64,000 bases of DNA from JBFMCC01 sp037445635 (lineage in GTDB: Bacteria > Chloroflexota > Anaerolineae > Anaerolineales > Villigracilaceae), in the NCBI GenBank assembly GCA_037445635.1, contig JBBIKC010000015.1, forward strand, positions 1 to 64,000, given 5' to 3'. Numbering within the stretch: the stretch's first letter is position 1; each line of letters begins with the position of its first letter. The notes under the pieces are model-generated. The model searched no databases and was not told the origin of the DNA. It saw only the letters and a program-made list of their open reading frames with translations. Below, in pieces: positions 24,120-32,677 of the stretch. The translations under genes were made by a program, and so were the position numbers.

Positions 24120-25581
24120 CTTCCTGCGACTGGCCGGGCTGGTCGCCTCCAGCGCGGCGCTCTCGGCCTGCACCGCGGTGTACGACTGCGTCGCCCCGCT
24201 GACCGAGGAGACGACCGGCCTGCCGCCGCTGTCCCCGCGCGACTTCACCGCGCTGAACCGCATGACCTTCGGCCCGCGCGCCGAAGAACGCGAACGGGCG
24301 CGTCGAATCGGACTTCAGGCCTGGGTCGAGGAACAACTGGCCTTCGACTCCATTGACGACGGCGCGCTCGACCTGCGCCTGCGCGGCTACAAAACCCTGT
24401 GGCAGGACGCCGACACCCTGCACTCCTTCAGCGACCTGCTCTTCGACGGCGAAGACCGCAGCACGGTCCCGAACGAATTGCGCGAGGCCACGCTCATGCG
24501 TCAGTTGTTCAGCCGCCGGCAGTTGTACGAGTCGGTCGTCGAATTTTGGAGCGACCACTTCAACATCACGACCGAGAAGGGCGATTGCTTTTATCTCAAG
24601 ACAGTGGACGACCGCGAAGTGATTCGCCCGCACGCGCTCGGCTCCTTCCGTGACCTGCTGTGGGCCTCCGCGCACTCGCCCGCCATGCTGACCTATCTCG
24701 ATAATCAGGATAACCGCGCCGGCACCCCCAACGAAAACTACGCGCGCGAACTGCTCGAATTGCACACCCTCGGCGTGGACGGCGGCTACTCGCAGCGCGA
24801 CGTGATGGAACTGGCGCGCTGTCTCACCGGCTGGACCGTCAAAGAACATTTCTGGCGCGGACAATTCACCTTCAATCCCGACTGGCACGACAAGGGCATA
24901 AAGAACGTGCTTGGAATGCAAATCGTGCCAAACGGACAGTCCGAGGCCGAGCAGGTTGTGGAGCATCTGGCTGTCCATCCGCAGACTGCCCGCTTCGTGG
25001 TCACGAAACTGGCGCGGCGCTTTCTCGGCGAAGAGCCCGCCGATTTGATCGAACGCGGCTCGCAAGCCTTCCTGAAAACGGACGGCGACATTCCGGCTGT
25101 ATTACGCGTCCTCCTGCTGGATGGATTGACCAGCGACCGTCCCATCGCGCCCAAATTCAAACGCCCCGTGCATTTCGTGACCTCCGCCCTGCGCCAGTTG
25201 AACGCGCAGGTCAATGATTTTGCACCTCATCTCGAAACGCTGGCGCGGCTTGGACAGCTTCCCTTCAACTGGGCCACGCCCGACGGCTATCCCGACCGAG
25301 CCGAGGCCTGGCAGGGAAACTTGCTGCCCCGCTGGCAATTTGCCTTCGCCCTCGTCCGCGGCGAAATGAGCGGCGCGACTCTCGACCTGTCCGCGTTCGT
25401 GCAATCCAGCGACCCCGCCGCCATCGCCGACGCGCTGGCGCTTGTCCTGCTCGGCGCGCCTCTGCCAGCCGCGCAGCGCGATTCGATTCTGTCCGCCGTT
25501 TCCGACGCGGACCCGCAAACCGAACTCCCCGCCCTGCTGACCGCGGGGATTCTCGCCTCGCCCGCGTTCCAATGGAAATAG
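24100..25581 (+). CDS. DUF1800 family protein with Tat/lipoprotein-type signal
   Basis: This 493-residue protein starts MNLSRRDFLRLAGLVASSAALSAC, a twin-arginine motif (SRRDFLR) followed by a hydrophobic core and a lipobox-like Cys, so it should be exported folded and perhaps lipidated. The body matches the DUF1800 family: LNRMTFGPRAEERERAR near the N-terminus, WSDHFNIT, NYARELLELHTLGVDGGYSQRDVMELARCLTGW, and HPQTARFVVTKLARRFLGEEP. DUF1800 proteins are nearly always encoded beside a DUF1501 protein, as here. Their biochemical role is not established. Confidence 0.9.
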   Translation: MNLSRRDFLRLAGLVASSAALSACTAVYDCVAPLTEETTGLPPLSPRDFTALNRMTFGPRAEERERARRIGLQAWVEEQLAFDSIDDGALDLRLRGYKTLWQDADTLHSFSDLLFDGEDRSTVPNELREATLMRQLFSRRQLYESVVEFWSDHFNITTEKGDCFYLKTVDDREVIRPHALGSFRDLLWASAHSPAMLTYLDNQDNRAGTPNENYARELLELHTLGVDGGYSQRDVMELARCLTGWTVKEHFWRGQFTFNPDWHDKGIKNVLGMQIVPNGQSEAEQVVEHLAVHPQTARFVVTKLARRFLGEEPADLIERGSQAFLKTDGDIPAVLRVLLLDGLTSDRPIAPKFKRPVHFVTSALRQLNAQVNDFAPHLETLARLGQLPFNWATPDGYPDRAEAWQGNLLPRWQFAFALVRGEMSGATLDLSAFVQSSDPAAIADALALVLLGAPLPAAQRDSILSAVSDADPQTELPALLTAGILASPAFQWK

Positions 25582-25616
25582 AGTTGCGTGACATCTTGAA
25601 AACGCTGAAATGATTC

Positions 25617-25695
25617 ACCGCGAAGAGGCGAAGCAACGAAGTTTTGCAAATCTTCGCGAAGTTAATCCTCTTCGCGCTCTTCATTTCTCCGCGGT
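25617..25695. repeat. ACCGCGAAGAG palindromic repeat between DUF1800 and DUF1501 genes
   Basis: The stretch opens with ACCGCGAAGAG and ends with CTCTTCATTTCTCCGCGGT. It contains TCTTCGCGAAG in the middle and resembles the repeat at 23421-23490. Confidence 0.55.
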
Positions 25696-25711
25696 TCAAT
25701 AGGAGCCTCTA

Positions 25712-26971
25712 ATGGTAACCACCCTCACCCGCCGTGAATTCATCAAATCCGCACCGCTCGCCGTCAGCGCGCTGACCCTCCCCGCGTGGATGCCGCGCCT
25801 GGCGTTTGCCCCCGCCCAGTCTGCGCCGCGCGGCGACACGCTCGTGGTCGTCTTCCTGCGCGGCGCGGCGGACATGCTCAACGTCATCGTGCCGCACGGC
25901 GAGGCCGCCTACTACGCGGCACGCCCGACTCTGGGCATCCCGCGTCCCGACGACAACCGCGCCAAAGCCGACCTGCGCGCGGTGGACCTCGACGGCTTCT
26001 TCGGCCTGCATCCGTCCCTGCGCCCGCTGATGGATTCGTGGCAGGCAAAGCAACTTGCCATCGTCCATGCCTGCGGCGCGCCCGACGAGTCGCGCAGTCA
26101 CTTCCGCGCCATGGAACTGATGGAGCGCGGCGTGGACGACGAGCGCGGTCCCGCCTCAGGCTGGATCGGGCGTCACCTCGCCACGCTGGACACGGGCAAC
26201 CTCTCGCCCCTGCGCGCCATCGGCCTCGGCGCGTTGACTCCCCGCAGTCTGACCGGGACCGTCCCTGCCACCGCCCTGCGCTCCATCACGGACTTCCACC
26301 TGCACGGCGACCCGCGCGCGATTGCCCACATGCGCGCGGCGCTCGACGCGCTCTATACCGGGGAAGACTCCCTCAACGCCATCGGCCGCGAGACGATTGG
26401 CATCCTCGACACCCTGCAGACCCTCAACCCGGACGATTACCAGCCCGCGGCCTCGGCCCGGTATCCCGATTCGGATTTCGGCATGAGCCTGCGGCAGGTC
26501 GCCATGCTGGTCAAAGCGGAAGTCGGACTGGAGGTCGCCGCGATTGACCTCGGCGGCTGGGACACCCACTTCGCACAGGGCGCCAGCGAAGGGCTGATGG
26601 CTAATTTGCTGGCAGATTTGGGCGCGGGTCTCGCCGCCTTCCACGCCGACATGCACGATCACGCGGACAAGTTAACCGTTGTCGTCATGTCCGAGTTCGG
26701 GCGAAGGACTTATGAGAACGGCAGTCTCGGCACGGATCACGGTCATGGCAGCGCCATGTTCTTGATGGGCGGCAATGTGATCGGAGGCAAAGTCCATGGG
26801 CAGTGGCCCGGGCTGGCCGAGGGTCAACTCATCGGCCCCGGCGACCTGGCCGTCACCACCGATTACCGCGACGTGCTGGCGGAGGTTTGTTTGAAGCGGC
26901 TGAACAATCCTGCCGTCGGCGAGATCTTTCCCGATTACCAGCCAAAGATCAAAGAAATCCTGCTGGCATAA
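25712..26971 (+). CDS. DUF1501 family exported protein
   Basis: This 419-residue protein has an N-terminal twin-arginine signal (TRREFIKSAPLAVSALTLPAWMPRLAFA). The body is an alkaline-phosphatase-like DUF1501 domain with the family motifs VVVFLRGAADMLNVIVPHGEAAYY, HACGAPDESRSHFRAMELME, LGGWDTHFAQG, VVMSEFGRRTYENGSLGTDHGHGSAMFLMGG and the C-terminal TTDYRDVLAEV. Together with the DUF1800 partner it forms a conserved two-gene module found in many environmental bacteria. Exported across the membrane in folded form by the Tat route; substrate unknown. Confidence 0.92.
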   Translation: MVTTLTRREFIKSAPLAVSALTLPAWMPRLAFAPAQSAPRGDTLVVVFLRGAADMLNVIVPHGEAAYYAARPTLGIPRPDDNRAKADLRAVDLDGFFGLHPSLRPLMDSWQAKQLAIVHACGAPDESRSHFRAMELMERGVDDERGPASGWIGRHLATLDTGNLSPLRAIGLGALTPRSLTGTVPATALRSITDFHLHGDPRAIAHMRAALDALYTGEDSLNAIGRETIGILDTLQTLNPDDYQPAASARYPDSDFGMSLRQVAMLVKAEVGLEVAAIDLGGWDTHFAQGASEGLMANLLADLGAGLAAFHADMHDHADKLTVVVMSEFGRRTYENGSLGTDHGHGSAMFLMGGNVIGGKVHGQWPGLAEGQLIGPGDLAVTTDYRDVLAEVCLKRLNNPAVGEIFPDYQPKIKEILLA

Positions 26972-26975
26972 ACGA

Positions 26976-26999
26976 ACGGACTGGCGAACGCCAGTCCGT
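26976..26999 (+). terminator. hairpin after the DUF1501 gene
   Basis: ACGGACTGG (26976-26984) pairs with CCAGTCCGT (26991-26999). The following bases are only moderately T-rich (GTTCTTC), so it may be a weak terminator. Confidence 0.6.
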
Positions 27000-27140
27000 G
27001 TTCTTCAGAAAGATGCCACCATCACGGAGCATATAATTCGGCGCAAACTCACCAACCGTCTGCGCGACAAACGCTGACATTTGTCACTTGCGGCATACAA
27101 TATTTATCCCCATAATTACGCTGGAAATCTGGTGGCTAAC

Positions 27141-28568
27141 ATGCGCAACACGAAGGCTCAAATAATCTTCACTTTTCTAACCATCGTCCTGACGGCTTGC
27201 GCGCCTGCGGTCGCGCCTGCACCAACTGCGACATTAATCCCAACAGAAGCAGCGCCCGCTTTCACGCAAACACCGATACCGGTACCCGTCACTGAAACGG
27301 CGATACCGACTCTTCCTCACCAACCTCCCGCCTGCACCTTCCCTTTGCCACAGACAACGATGGAAGAGTCAACACCGGAGGAGTACACGTTTTCAGAGCC
27401 ATATGTAGTGATGACCGCTCCCAGTAGCGGACTTAATCTTATACAGTGGCTTCACGATAATCAGAGGGCATTGATATTGCGAGAGGTTGTAGCAAATCAA
27501 CGTGAACAAGATGACGCAATCGAGGTTTTTAATCCTATTACAACTGAGTTACAGGTTTATGCCAAACGCAAACCTGTAAGCTATATGTTACCATCATGGG
27601 TGACAGGTTCGGACGGTATTATTTATCCAGAGTTTCTTGCAGAGCAGTATGCTTGGGATGCTGATGGTAAGGTTATTCCTCCATCCACAGATGTTGCGCA
27701 CATGGTGCTCTGGTTCACTAACGGCAACCCTGGTGCAGCTCGGAAAATTGAAGATGCCCAATACAATCTATCTGCCTTGCCACATGAGTGGGTGATTTCT
27801 TCTCTTGTTGTAAAACCTGATGGCAGCCAAATCGTTTATATGAAAACCAACGGAAAATATCTTTTTCAATTTTATAGCCGCAACGTCTCGCAAGGCGTAT
27901 TCGGTAAAGAGCAATTGATCTCTTTTGACTCGGAAATGCTGAATTACAAAAACTACCATATTATAAGATATGAGATGGCATGGCGTCCCAACACAACGCA
28001 AGTGTTTCTCAGCAGTTCAAATTCCGATTTTGGAGCACCTAGCCAGAATTATTCATTTTTATTTGATGTAAGTACTGGAAAATTATGTGAAGTGAATTTC
28101 GGAATCACGACATGGGGAAAAACCTGGGCAACGATACCTCGCTGGAGCCCCAATGGGCGCTATCTTGCAATTGGTAGAGGATTGGGTGGGACACCTTGGA
28201 GCGATCTGGCCGCATTAGACACAAAAACAGGTGACCTACATACAATGCAATTTTACCCACAAGAGATACAGGGGTTACAGGGGATAACTGGTATTGCTTG
28301 GGCGCCAGATAATTATCATTTGGCAGTTATTAGTTCAGTAGGTTCATATTCACACTGCGAACCAAATTGTAAAAAATTCAGCAGGTTGTATTTGGTTGAT
28401 TTGATCTCCAAAAAAGCCGAACTTCTGTTTCCATCATTCCAGTTCATAACAGGTGAAAGGCTAGATAGCCTAATATGGTCGCCAGATGGAACAAAGATAT
28501 TGGCGTTATGTTGGAATGAAGAAGTGTCAAGGGCGTGCCTCATTCCAGTCTATATTAGCCGACAATAA
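27141..28568 (+). CDS. lipoprotein with predicted beta-propeller (TolB/WD40-like) domain
   Basis: This 475-residue protein has the signal peptide MRNTKAQIIFTFLTIVLTAC (lipobox LTAC), a Pro/Thr-rich linker to about residue 70, then repeated WxPDGxxI/WSPNGRYLA-type strands (KPDGSQIVYM, WSPNGRYLAIG, WAPDNYHLAVIS, WSPDGTKILALCW). These are typical of TolB-like propellers. The start at 27141 gives the correct signal peptide. The gene is clearly more AT-rich than its neighbours and uses different codons, so it may be a recent acquisition. Function unknown; it would be surface anchored. Confidence 0.85.
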   Translation: MRNTKAQIIFTFLTIVLTACAPAVAPAPTATLIPTEAAPAFTQTPIPVPVTETAIPTLPHQPPACTFPLPQTTMEESTPEEYTFSEPYVVMTAPSSGLNLIQWLHDNQRALILREVVANQREQDDAIEVFNPITTELQVYAKRKPVSYMLPSWVTGSDGIIYPEFLAEQYAWDADGKVIPPSTDVAHMVLWFTNGNPGAARKIEDAQYNLSALPHEWVISSLVVKPDGSQIVYMKTNGKYLFQFYSRNVSQGVFGKEQLISFDSEMLNYKNYHIIRYEMAWRPNTTQVFLSSSNSDFGAPSQNYSFLFDVSTGKLCEVNFGITTWGKTWATIPRWSPNGRYLAIGRGLGGTPWSDLAALDTKTGDLHTMQFYPQEIQGLQGITGIAWAPDNYHLAVISSVGSYSHCEPNCKKFSRLYLVDLISKKAELLFPSFQFITGERLDSLIWSPDGTKILALCWNEEVSRACLIPVYISRQ

Positions 28569-28584
28569 CAATCAGCCCAATTCA

Positions 28585-29178
28585 TTACCTCACCCCAAAC
28601 ACACACACCCCCTGCTCCTTCTCGATCTTTCCCGACTGCCGCACTTCCCTGCCCAACGCATTCTCCAACAAGAACGCGTCCATCTGGCACAGTTCTGGAT
28701 GCTTCTCGATGACCGCCGCGTAGGGACAGTGACCCAGAATCACGCGCGGACCCTCCGCGCCCGCCTCCCAACGCGCCGCGTAATGCTTTTCATTCAGACG
28801 TTCAACAACTTGTGCGAGTCGGCGCGCCAGAGGCAGAGTGGTTACTTCCGTTTCGCCGCCCAGTGCCTTTGCCAGCGCGCGCAATCTTTCCTCTTTCTTC
28901 TTTTCGGATAAATTTCCCAGCCAGTCCCCCAGCACGGAATCCAGTAATCCTGCCAGGTTGTTGCCCCGCAGCGCGGCGGACAGTCCGTACACCTTGACCG
29001 GCCGGCCGCGTCCCGCGCGGCGCTCGCGCACCACGGTCACGCGGCCGTCGGAGGCCAGCACCGACAGGTGATGCCGCGCGTTGGCGGGAGTGGTCGAAAG
29101 GGCGCGGGCGACCTCCATGGCGGAGGCAGGCCCAAGTCGGCGCAGATGCGAGAGGATGCGTTGGCGCGAGGCTGTCAT
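28585..29178 (-). CDS. HTH transcriptional regulator with SufR-like cysteine spacing
   Basis: This 197-residue protein has an N-terminal winged helix (MTASRQRILSHLRRLGPASAMEVARALSTTPANARHHLSVLASDGRVTVVRERRAGRGRPVKVYGLS) like SufR/ArsR-type regulators. A C-terminal domain follows with cysteines in GHCPYAAVIEKHPELCQMD and a last Cys in EQGVCVF. The first two are separated by 12 residues, as in the Fe-S sensor SufR. It is divergent from iscX-nuoB, so it could be an iron-sulfur-responsive switch for that operon. The start at 29178 is chosen because a TATAAT box lies just upstream; the frame extends 27 codons further. Confidence 0.82.
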   Translation of the reverse strand: MTASRQRILSHLRRLGPASAMEVARALSTTPANARHHLSVLASDGRVTVVRERRAGRGRPVKVYGLSAALRGNNLAGLLDSVLGDWLGNLSEKKKEERLRALAKALGGETEVTTLPLARRLAQVVERLNEKHYAARWEAGAEGPRVILGHCPYAAVIEKHPELCQMDAFLLENALGREVRQSGKIEKEQGVCVFGVR

Positions 29179-29191
29179 AGGTCTTTCAGTG

Positions 29192-29218
29192 ATTATACTC
29201 ACGTTTTTATTTTTGCAA
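29192..29218 (-). promoter_or_regulatory. promoter of the HTH regulator gene
   Basis: Read on the minus strand, TTGCAA (29218-29213) and TATAAT (29197-29192) are separated by 15 bases. The -10 lies 14 bases before the chosen ATG. It is back to back with the iscX promoter, within a 178-bp divergent region. Confidence 0.6.
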
Positions 29219-29239
29219 ATATATATTTTCGTAATTCGA

Positions 29240-29267
29240 TTGACTTGCCTCTCCCCCATGCTATAAT
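29240..29267 (+). promoter_or_regulatory. promoter of the iscX-nuoB-nuoCD-nuoI operon
   Basis: TTGACT (29240-29245) and TATAAT (29262-29267) are separated by 16 bases. Transcription from about 29274 would carry an 83-base leader dominated by the heptamer repeat. Confidence 0.75.
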
Positions 29268-29303
29268 CGGCTCGTTTGCACCGTCTGCCACTGACAACTT
29301 TTC

Positions 29304-29359
29304 ACTGATTACTGATCACTGATTACTGATTACTGATCACTGATGACTGATCACTGATG
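29304..29359 (+). repeat. eight-copy heptanucleotide repeat ending in the iscX start codon
   Basis: Eight contiguous 7-bp units ACTGATN (N = T, C or G) run from 29304 to 29359. The ATG of iscX (29357-29359) is the end of the last unit, ACTGATG. No Shine-Dalgarno sequence precedes the start. Similar units in reverse orientation lie at 54470-54537. Confidence 0.9.
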
Positions 29360-29578
29360 ACTCTGACCTGGGAATCCCCCTACGCCATCGCCTTAGAGCT
29401 GCGCCGCCGCCACCCGGATGCAGAGATGGAAAAAGTATCTTTGCAACAGATTCACGACTGGGTTTTGGAACTTCGGGATTTCGAGGACGATCCCGCGCTC
29501 GCGAACGATGAAATCCTTTCGGCAATTTTTCAAGACTGGTTCGAGGAGAACATTCATGGACGACAAAAAAGTAAATGA
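29357..29578 (+). CDS. iscX: IscX (YfhJ) family Fe-S assembly protein
   Basis: This 73-residue acidic protein aligns along its whole length with E. coli IscX: TWESPYAIALELRRRHPD, then VSLQQIHDWVLELRDFEDDPALANDEILSAIFQDWFEE, including the conserved (F/M)H-x-W and DF-x-DDP motifs. IscX binds the cysteine desulfurase IscS and iron and tunes cluster assembly. Here it is outside any isc operon, with its last 23 bases overlapping nuoB, so it may serve cluster supply to complex I. It has no visible ribosome binding site because the upstream DNA is a heptamer repeat. Confidence 0.88.
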   Translation: MTLTWESPYAIALELRRRHPDAEMEKVSLQQIHDWVLELRDFEDDPALANDEILSAIFQDWFEENIHGRQKSK

Positions 29579-30215
29579 AGAACTCAACCTGCCCGGCTAC
29601 GACATCCCCGACGATCTGAAGAACGTGGTCAGCATCACTGCGCTCGACCGCCTGTACAACTGGGGGCGGCGCTCGTCGGTGTGGCCGCTCATGTTCGGGC
29701 TGGCCTGTTGCGCCATCGAGATGATCGCGGCGCAGGCCTCGCGCTACGACCTGGCCCGTTTCGGCATGGAGGTCATGCGCCCCACCCCGCGCCAGGCCGA
29801 CCTGATGATCGTGGCCGGCACGGTCACCAAAAAGATGGTGCCCGCCATCGTGCGCCTGTACAACCAGATGCCCGAGCCGAAATACGTGATGGCCATGGGC
29901 GCGTGCGCCTCGAGCGGCGGGCCGTTCAAGGAAGGCTACAACGTGGTGGCCGGCATTGACAAATTCCTGCCGGTGGACGTGTACGTGCCCGGCTGTCCAC
30001 CCACGCCGCAGGCCCTGCTCAACGGCCTGATCATGCTCCAGAAGAGAATTGACAAGCAATCCATCAAGAAAGTGCGCTGGTATCGAAAGGGCGCGGACAC
30101 GGTCGAGGTGCCGGTGCCGATTCTCGGTCCAGACCTGATCGACCCGCGCCGCATCCCGGACATCAAAGCCAAAGCCGCGGAACCGGTCGCAGGCGCGGCT
30201 GAGACGCAGGCATAG
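29556..30215 (+). CDS. nuoB: NADH-quinone oxidoreductase subunit B
   Basis: This 219-residue peripheral-arm subunit holds cluster N2. Its ligands are visible in FGLACCAIEM (tandem Cys), MGACASSGG and VYVPGCPPTPQALLNG. The start at 29556 follows GGAGA and overlaps iscX; the longer frame from 29418 has no support. The C-terminus has an extra Ala/Pro/Glu-rich extension of about 40 residues (PDIKAKAAEPVAGAAETQA). The electron path runs from NuoI clusters to N2 and then to quinone at the NuoD interface. First of three adjacent complex I genes. Confidence 0.95.
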   Translation: MDDKKVNEELNLPGYDIPDDLKNVVSITALDRLYNWGRRSSVWPLMFGLACCAIEMIAAQASRYDLARFGMEVMRPTPRQADLMIVAGTVTKKMVPAIVRLYNQMPEPKYVMAMGACASSGGPFKEGYNVVAGIDKFLPVDVYVPGCPPTPQALLNGLIMLQKRIDKQSIKKVRWYRKGADTVEVPVPILGPDLIDPRRIPDIKAKAAEPVAGAAETQA

Positions 30216-30224
30216 GAGGCCGAC

Positions 30225-31967
30225 ATGACTGCACCCGCATCCACCCAGACCCTCGACCTGGCCGCGCGTTTCCCCGGCGCGGTCACACCCGACGCGCGTC
30301 CCGGCTACAGCGGCTGGATCGTGGACTCCGCCAAATTAACCGAGGTGGCGACCGCCATCCGCGACGAATTCGGCTACGACATGCTCACCGCGCTGACCGC
30401 CGTGGACTACCTGCCCGAAAACAAAATGGAAGTGGTCTACCACGTCTACCAGACGACCGGCGGCCCGGCGCTGGTGTTCAAAGTACAGGTCCCGCGCGTC
30501 GACCCGATCGAAGTCCCGTCGGTCACGCCCATCTGGCGCGGCGCCGAATTCCAGGAGCGCGAAGCCTGGGACCTGTTCGGCATCAAGTTCACCGGTCACC
30601 CCGACCTGCGCCGCATCCTGATGTGGGAGGGCTTCGACGGCCATCCCATGCGCAAGGACTGGAAAGAGCCGTTCTTCGAAGAGGATGTCAAACCCTTCAA
30701 GAGCCGCTGGCCGGACGGCAAATTCCATCTGGCCGAAAGCAAGAATCCGTATGCCGATAACCTGAAATTCCCGCCCGGCTTCGATCCCGAAAAATGGGTG
30801 CCCGAGGGCGACGCGGCCCTGTACGGCGCGCTGGCACAATACAGCCATACAAACGAGGACGGTATCAAAACCGATCACATCGTGGTCAACATGGGACCCC
30901 AGCATCCGTCCACGCACGGCGTATTCCGCGCGGTGGTCATGCTGGATGGCGAGACGGTCGTCAGCCTCAAGCCGGTGATGGGTTACCTGCACCGCAACCA
31001 CGACAAGATCGGCGAACGGAATACGTTCCTGCAAAACATGCCCTATACCGACCGTTTGGATTACTTCTGCTCGATGACCAACAACTTCGGCTACGCCCTG
31101 GCGGTCGAGAAGTTGATGAACATTCAGGTGGCCGAACGCGCCGAGTATATCCGCGTCATCATGGCCGAGCTGACCAGGATCCAGAACCACCTCATTTTCA
31201 TCGGCATGTTCCTCAACGACCTGGGCGCGATGTACACCCCCGCCCTGTACGCCTTCGAGGAACGCGAGTTGATCCTCGACATCTTCGAGGAATCCTCGGG
31301 CGCGCGCATGATGTGCAACTACTTCCGCTTCGGCGGCGTGGTGCGCGACATGCCCGAAGTGTCCATCAAGAAGGCCCGCGACCTGGCCTTCGACCGCCTG
31401 CCCAGGAAAGTGGATGAGATGGAACGCTACCTCAACGAGAACGAGGTACTGGTCTCGCGCACGAAGGGCAAGGGTTACTTGAGCGCCGAGGACGCCATCC
31501 GCACCTCGATGAGCGGACCGATGCTGCGCGCTTCGGGCGTGCCCTACGACATCCGCCGCGCCGACCCGTACTCGATCTACGACCGATTCGACTTCAACGT
31601 GGCCTGCCGCCTCGAAGGCGACATGTACGCCCGTTACATGATCCGCATTGACGAAATGCGCGAGTCGATCAAGATCATCCAGCAGGCGCTGAAGCAGATG
31701 CCCGAGGGCCCGGTGATGAGCGTCAAGCCGCAGTACCAGGTCAGGGTCCCGGCCGGAGAAGCGTACGGGCGCATCGAATCCCCGAAGGGCGAACTCGGTT
31801 ATTACATTGTATCCAACGGGAAACCGAATCCGTGGCGTTATCACGTGCGACCGCCTTCCTTTGTCAACCTGACCTCGCTGGAAATGATGTGCAAGGGCGA
31901 AAAGATCGCCGATTTCGTGGCTATTCTGGGCGCGGTGGACATCGTGCTCGGTGAGCTCGACCGTTAA
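30225..31967 (+). CDS. nuoCD: fused NADH-quinone oxidoreductase subunits C and D
   Basis: This 580-residue fusion has an N-terminal NuoC domain (about residues 30-190; WRGAEFQEREAWDLFGIKFTGHPDLRRILMWEGFDGHP) linked to NuoD (about 205-580; VNMGPQHPSTHGVFRAVVMLDGE, MGYLHRNHDKIGE, YTDRLDYFCSMTNNFGYALAVEKL, and the C-terminal KIADFVAILGAVDIVLGELDR). The HxxxH quinone-site region is intact. CD fusion is known from E. coli and other lineages. It follows nuoB by nine bases with an AGGAGG site. Confidence 0.95.
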   Translation: MTAPASTQTLDLAARFPGAVTPDARPGYSGWIVDSAKLTEVATAIRDEFGYDMLTALTAVDYLPENKMEVVYHVYQTTGGPALVFKVQVPRVDPIEVPSVTPIWRGAEFQEREAWDLFGIKFTGHPDLRRILMWEGFDGHPMRKDWKEPFFEEDVKPFKSRWPDGKFHLAESKNPYADNLKFPPGFDPEKWVPEGDAALYGALAQYSHTNEDGIKTDHIVVNMGPQHPSTHGVFRAVVMLDGETVVSLKPVMGYLHRNHDKIGERNTFLQNMPYTDRLDYFCSMTNNFGYALAVEKLMNIQVAERAEYIRVIMAELTRIQNHLIFIGMFLNDLGAMYTPALYAFEERELILDIFEESSGARMMCNYFRFGGVVRDMPEVSIKKARDLAFDRLPRKVDEMERYLNENEVLVSRTKGKGYLSAEDAIRTSMSGPMLRASGVPYDIRRADPYSIYDRFDFNVACRLEGDMYARYMIRIDEMRESIKIIQQALKQMPEGPVMSVKPQYQVRVPAGEAYGRIESPKGELGYYIVSNGKPNPWRYHVRPPSFVNLTSLEMMCKGEKIADFVAILGAVDIVLGELDR

Positions 31968-31982
31968 ACAGGAGAAGAGAAA

Positions 31983-32597
31983 ATGCTTGGAAAAGGTATC
32001 CTCAAAGGTCTGGGCGTCACATTGGCACGCTTCTGGAGCACGTACTGGGACGACCTGCTCTGGCTGTTGCGCGGCAAGAAGCGTTATGGCACAGCGGAGG
32101 GCATCGAGCATCGCTCCAGCAAGAATGCACGCGGCATCTTTACCGTGCAGTATCCCGAGGAGAAACTTCCCTCGCCCGAAGAGTTCCGCTACGTGCCCTT
32201 CCTGGTCTACGACGAGGGCGAGGGCGGGAAGAAGGAAGTCCGCTGTACTTCGTGCGGAATCTGCGCCAAGGTCTGCCCGCCGCAATGCATCTGGATCGTG
32301 CGGACGAACGATCCCGCGACGGGACGGCCTGTCCCCGTTCCCGCCGAGTTTTACATTGACATTGACATCTGCATGAACTGCGGCTACTGCGCCGAGTACT
32401 GTCCCTTCGATGCCATCAAGATGGATCACGATTACGAACTGGCTTCGTACACGCGCAACATCTACCCGATGGAGAAGTTGCTCAAGTCCGCGGACTATTA
32501 TGCGGGCATCCGCCCGCTGAACGCGGCCCGCGAGGACGAGGCGCGCAAGGCCAAGGAAGCCGCAAAGGCTGCCAAAGCCGAGGCCGGCGCGGCGTAA
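31983..32597 (+). CDS. nuoI: NADH-quinone oxidoreductase subunit I
   Basis: This 204-residue subunit carries two [4Fe-4S] clusters, N6a and N6b, bound by CTSCGICAKVCPPQC and CMNCGYCAEYCPFDA. The C-terminus is a short Lys/Ala/Glu-rich helix similar in composition to the NuoB tail. AGGAG precedes the ATG. The genes for A, E, F, G, H and J-N do not follow, so the complex is encoded in at least two places or is a reduced form. Confidence 0.95.
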   Translation: MLGKGILKGLGVTLARFWSTYWDDLLWLLRGKKRYGTAEGIEHRSSKNARGIFTVQYPEEKLPSPEEFRYVPFLVYDEGEGGKKEVRCTSCGICAKVCPPQCIWIVRTNDPATGRPVPVPAEFYIDIDICMNCGYCAEYCPFDAIKMDHDYELASYTRNIYPMEKLLKSADYYAGIRPLNAAREDEARKAKEAAKAAKAEAGAA

Positions 32598-32613
32598 TTT
32601 CGCAAGCAACTCA

Positions 32614-32644
32614 GAAACCCGTTTTCTTCGAGAAAACGGGTTTC
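32614..32644. repeat. 14-bp palindrome after nuoI
   Basis: GAAACCCGTTTTCT (32614-32627) and its complement (32631-32644) are separated by three bases. There is no T run after it. It resembles the AGAAACC...GGTTTCT palindrome at 52778-52810 and may be a dispersed repeat that also stops or protects the nuo transcript. Confidence 0.7.
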
Positions 32645-32677
32645 TACCTCTCAAACAATGACTGGTAGAATCAATTC

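Noticed and set aside
29304..29359. CRISPR-like array
   Set aside because: Units are only 7 bp with no spacers; no cas gene is present in the window.
30336..32654. 772-codon minus-strand frame across nuoCD and nuoI
   Set aside because: It is antisense to strongly conserved complex I genes and arises from codon bias; it has no recognisable domain.
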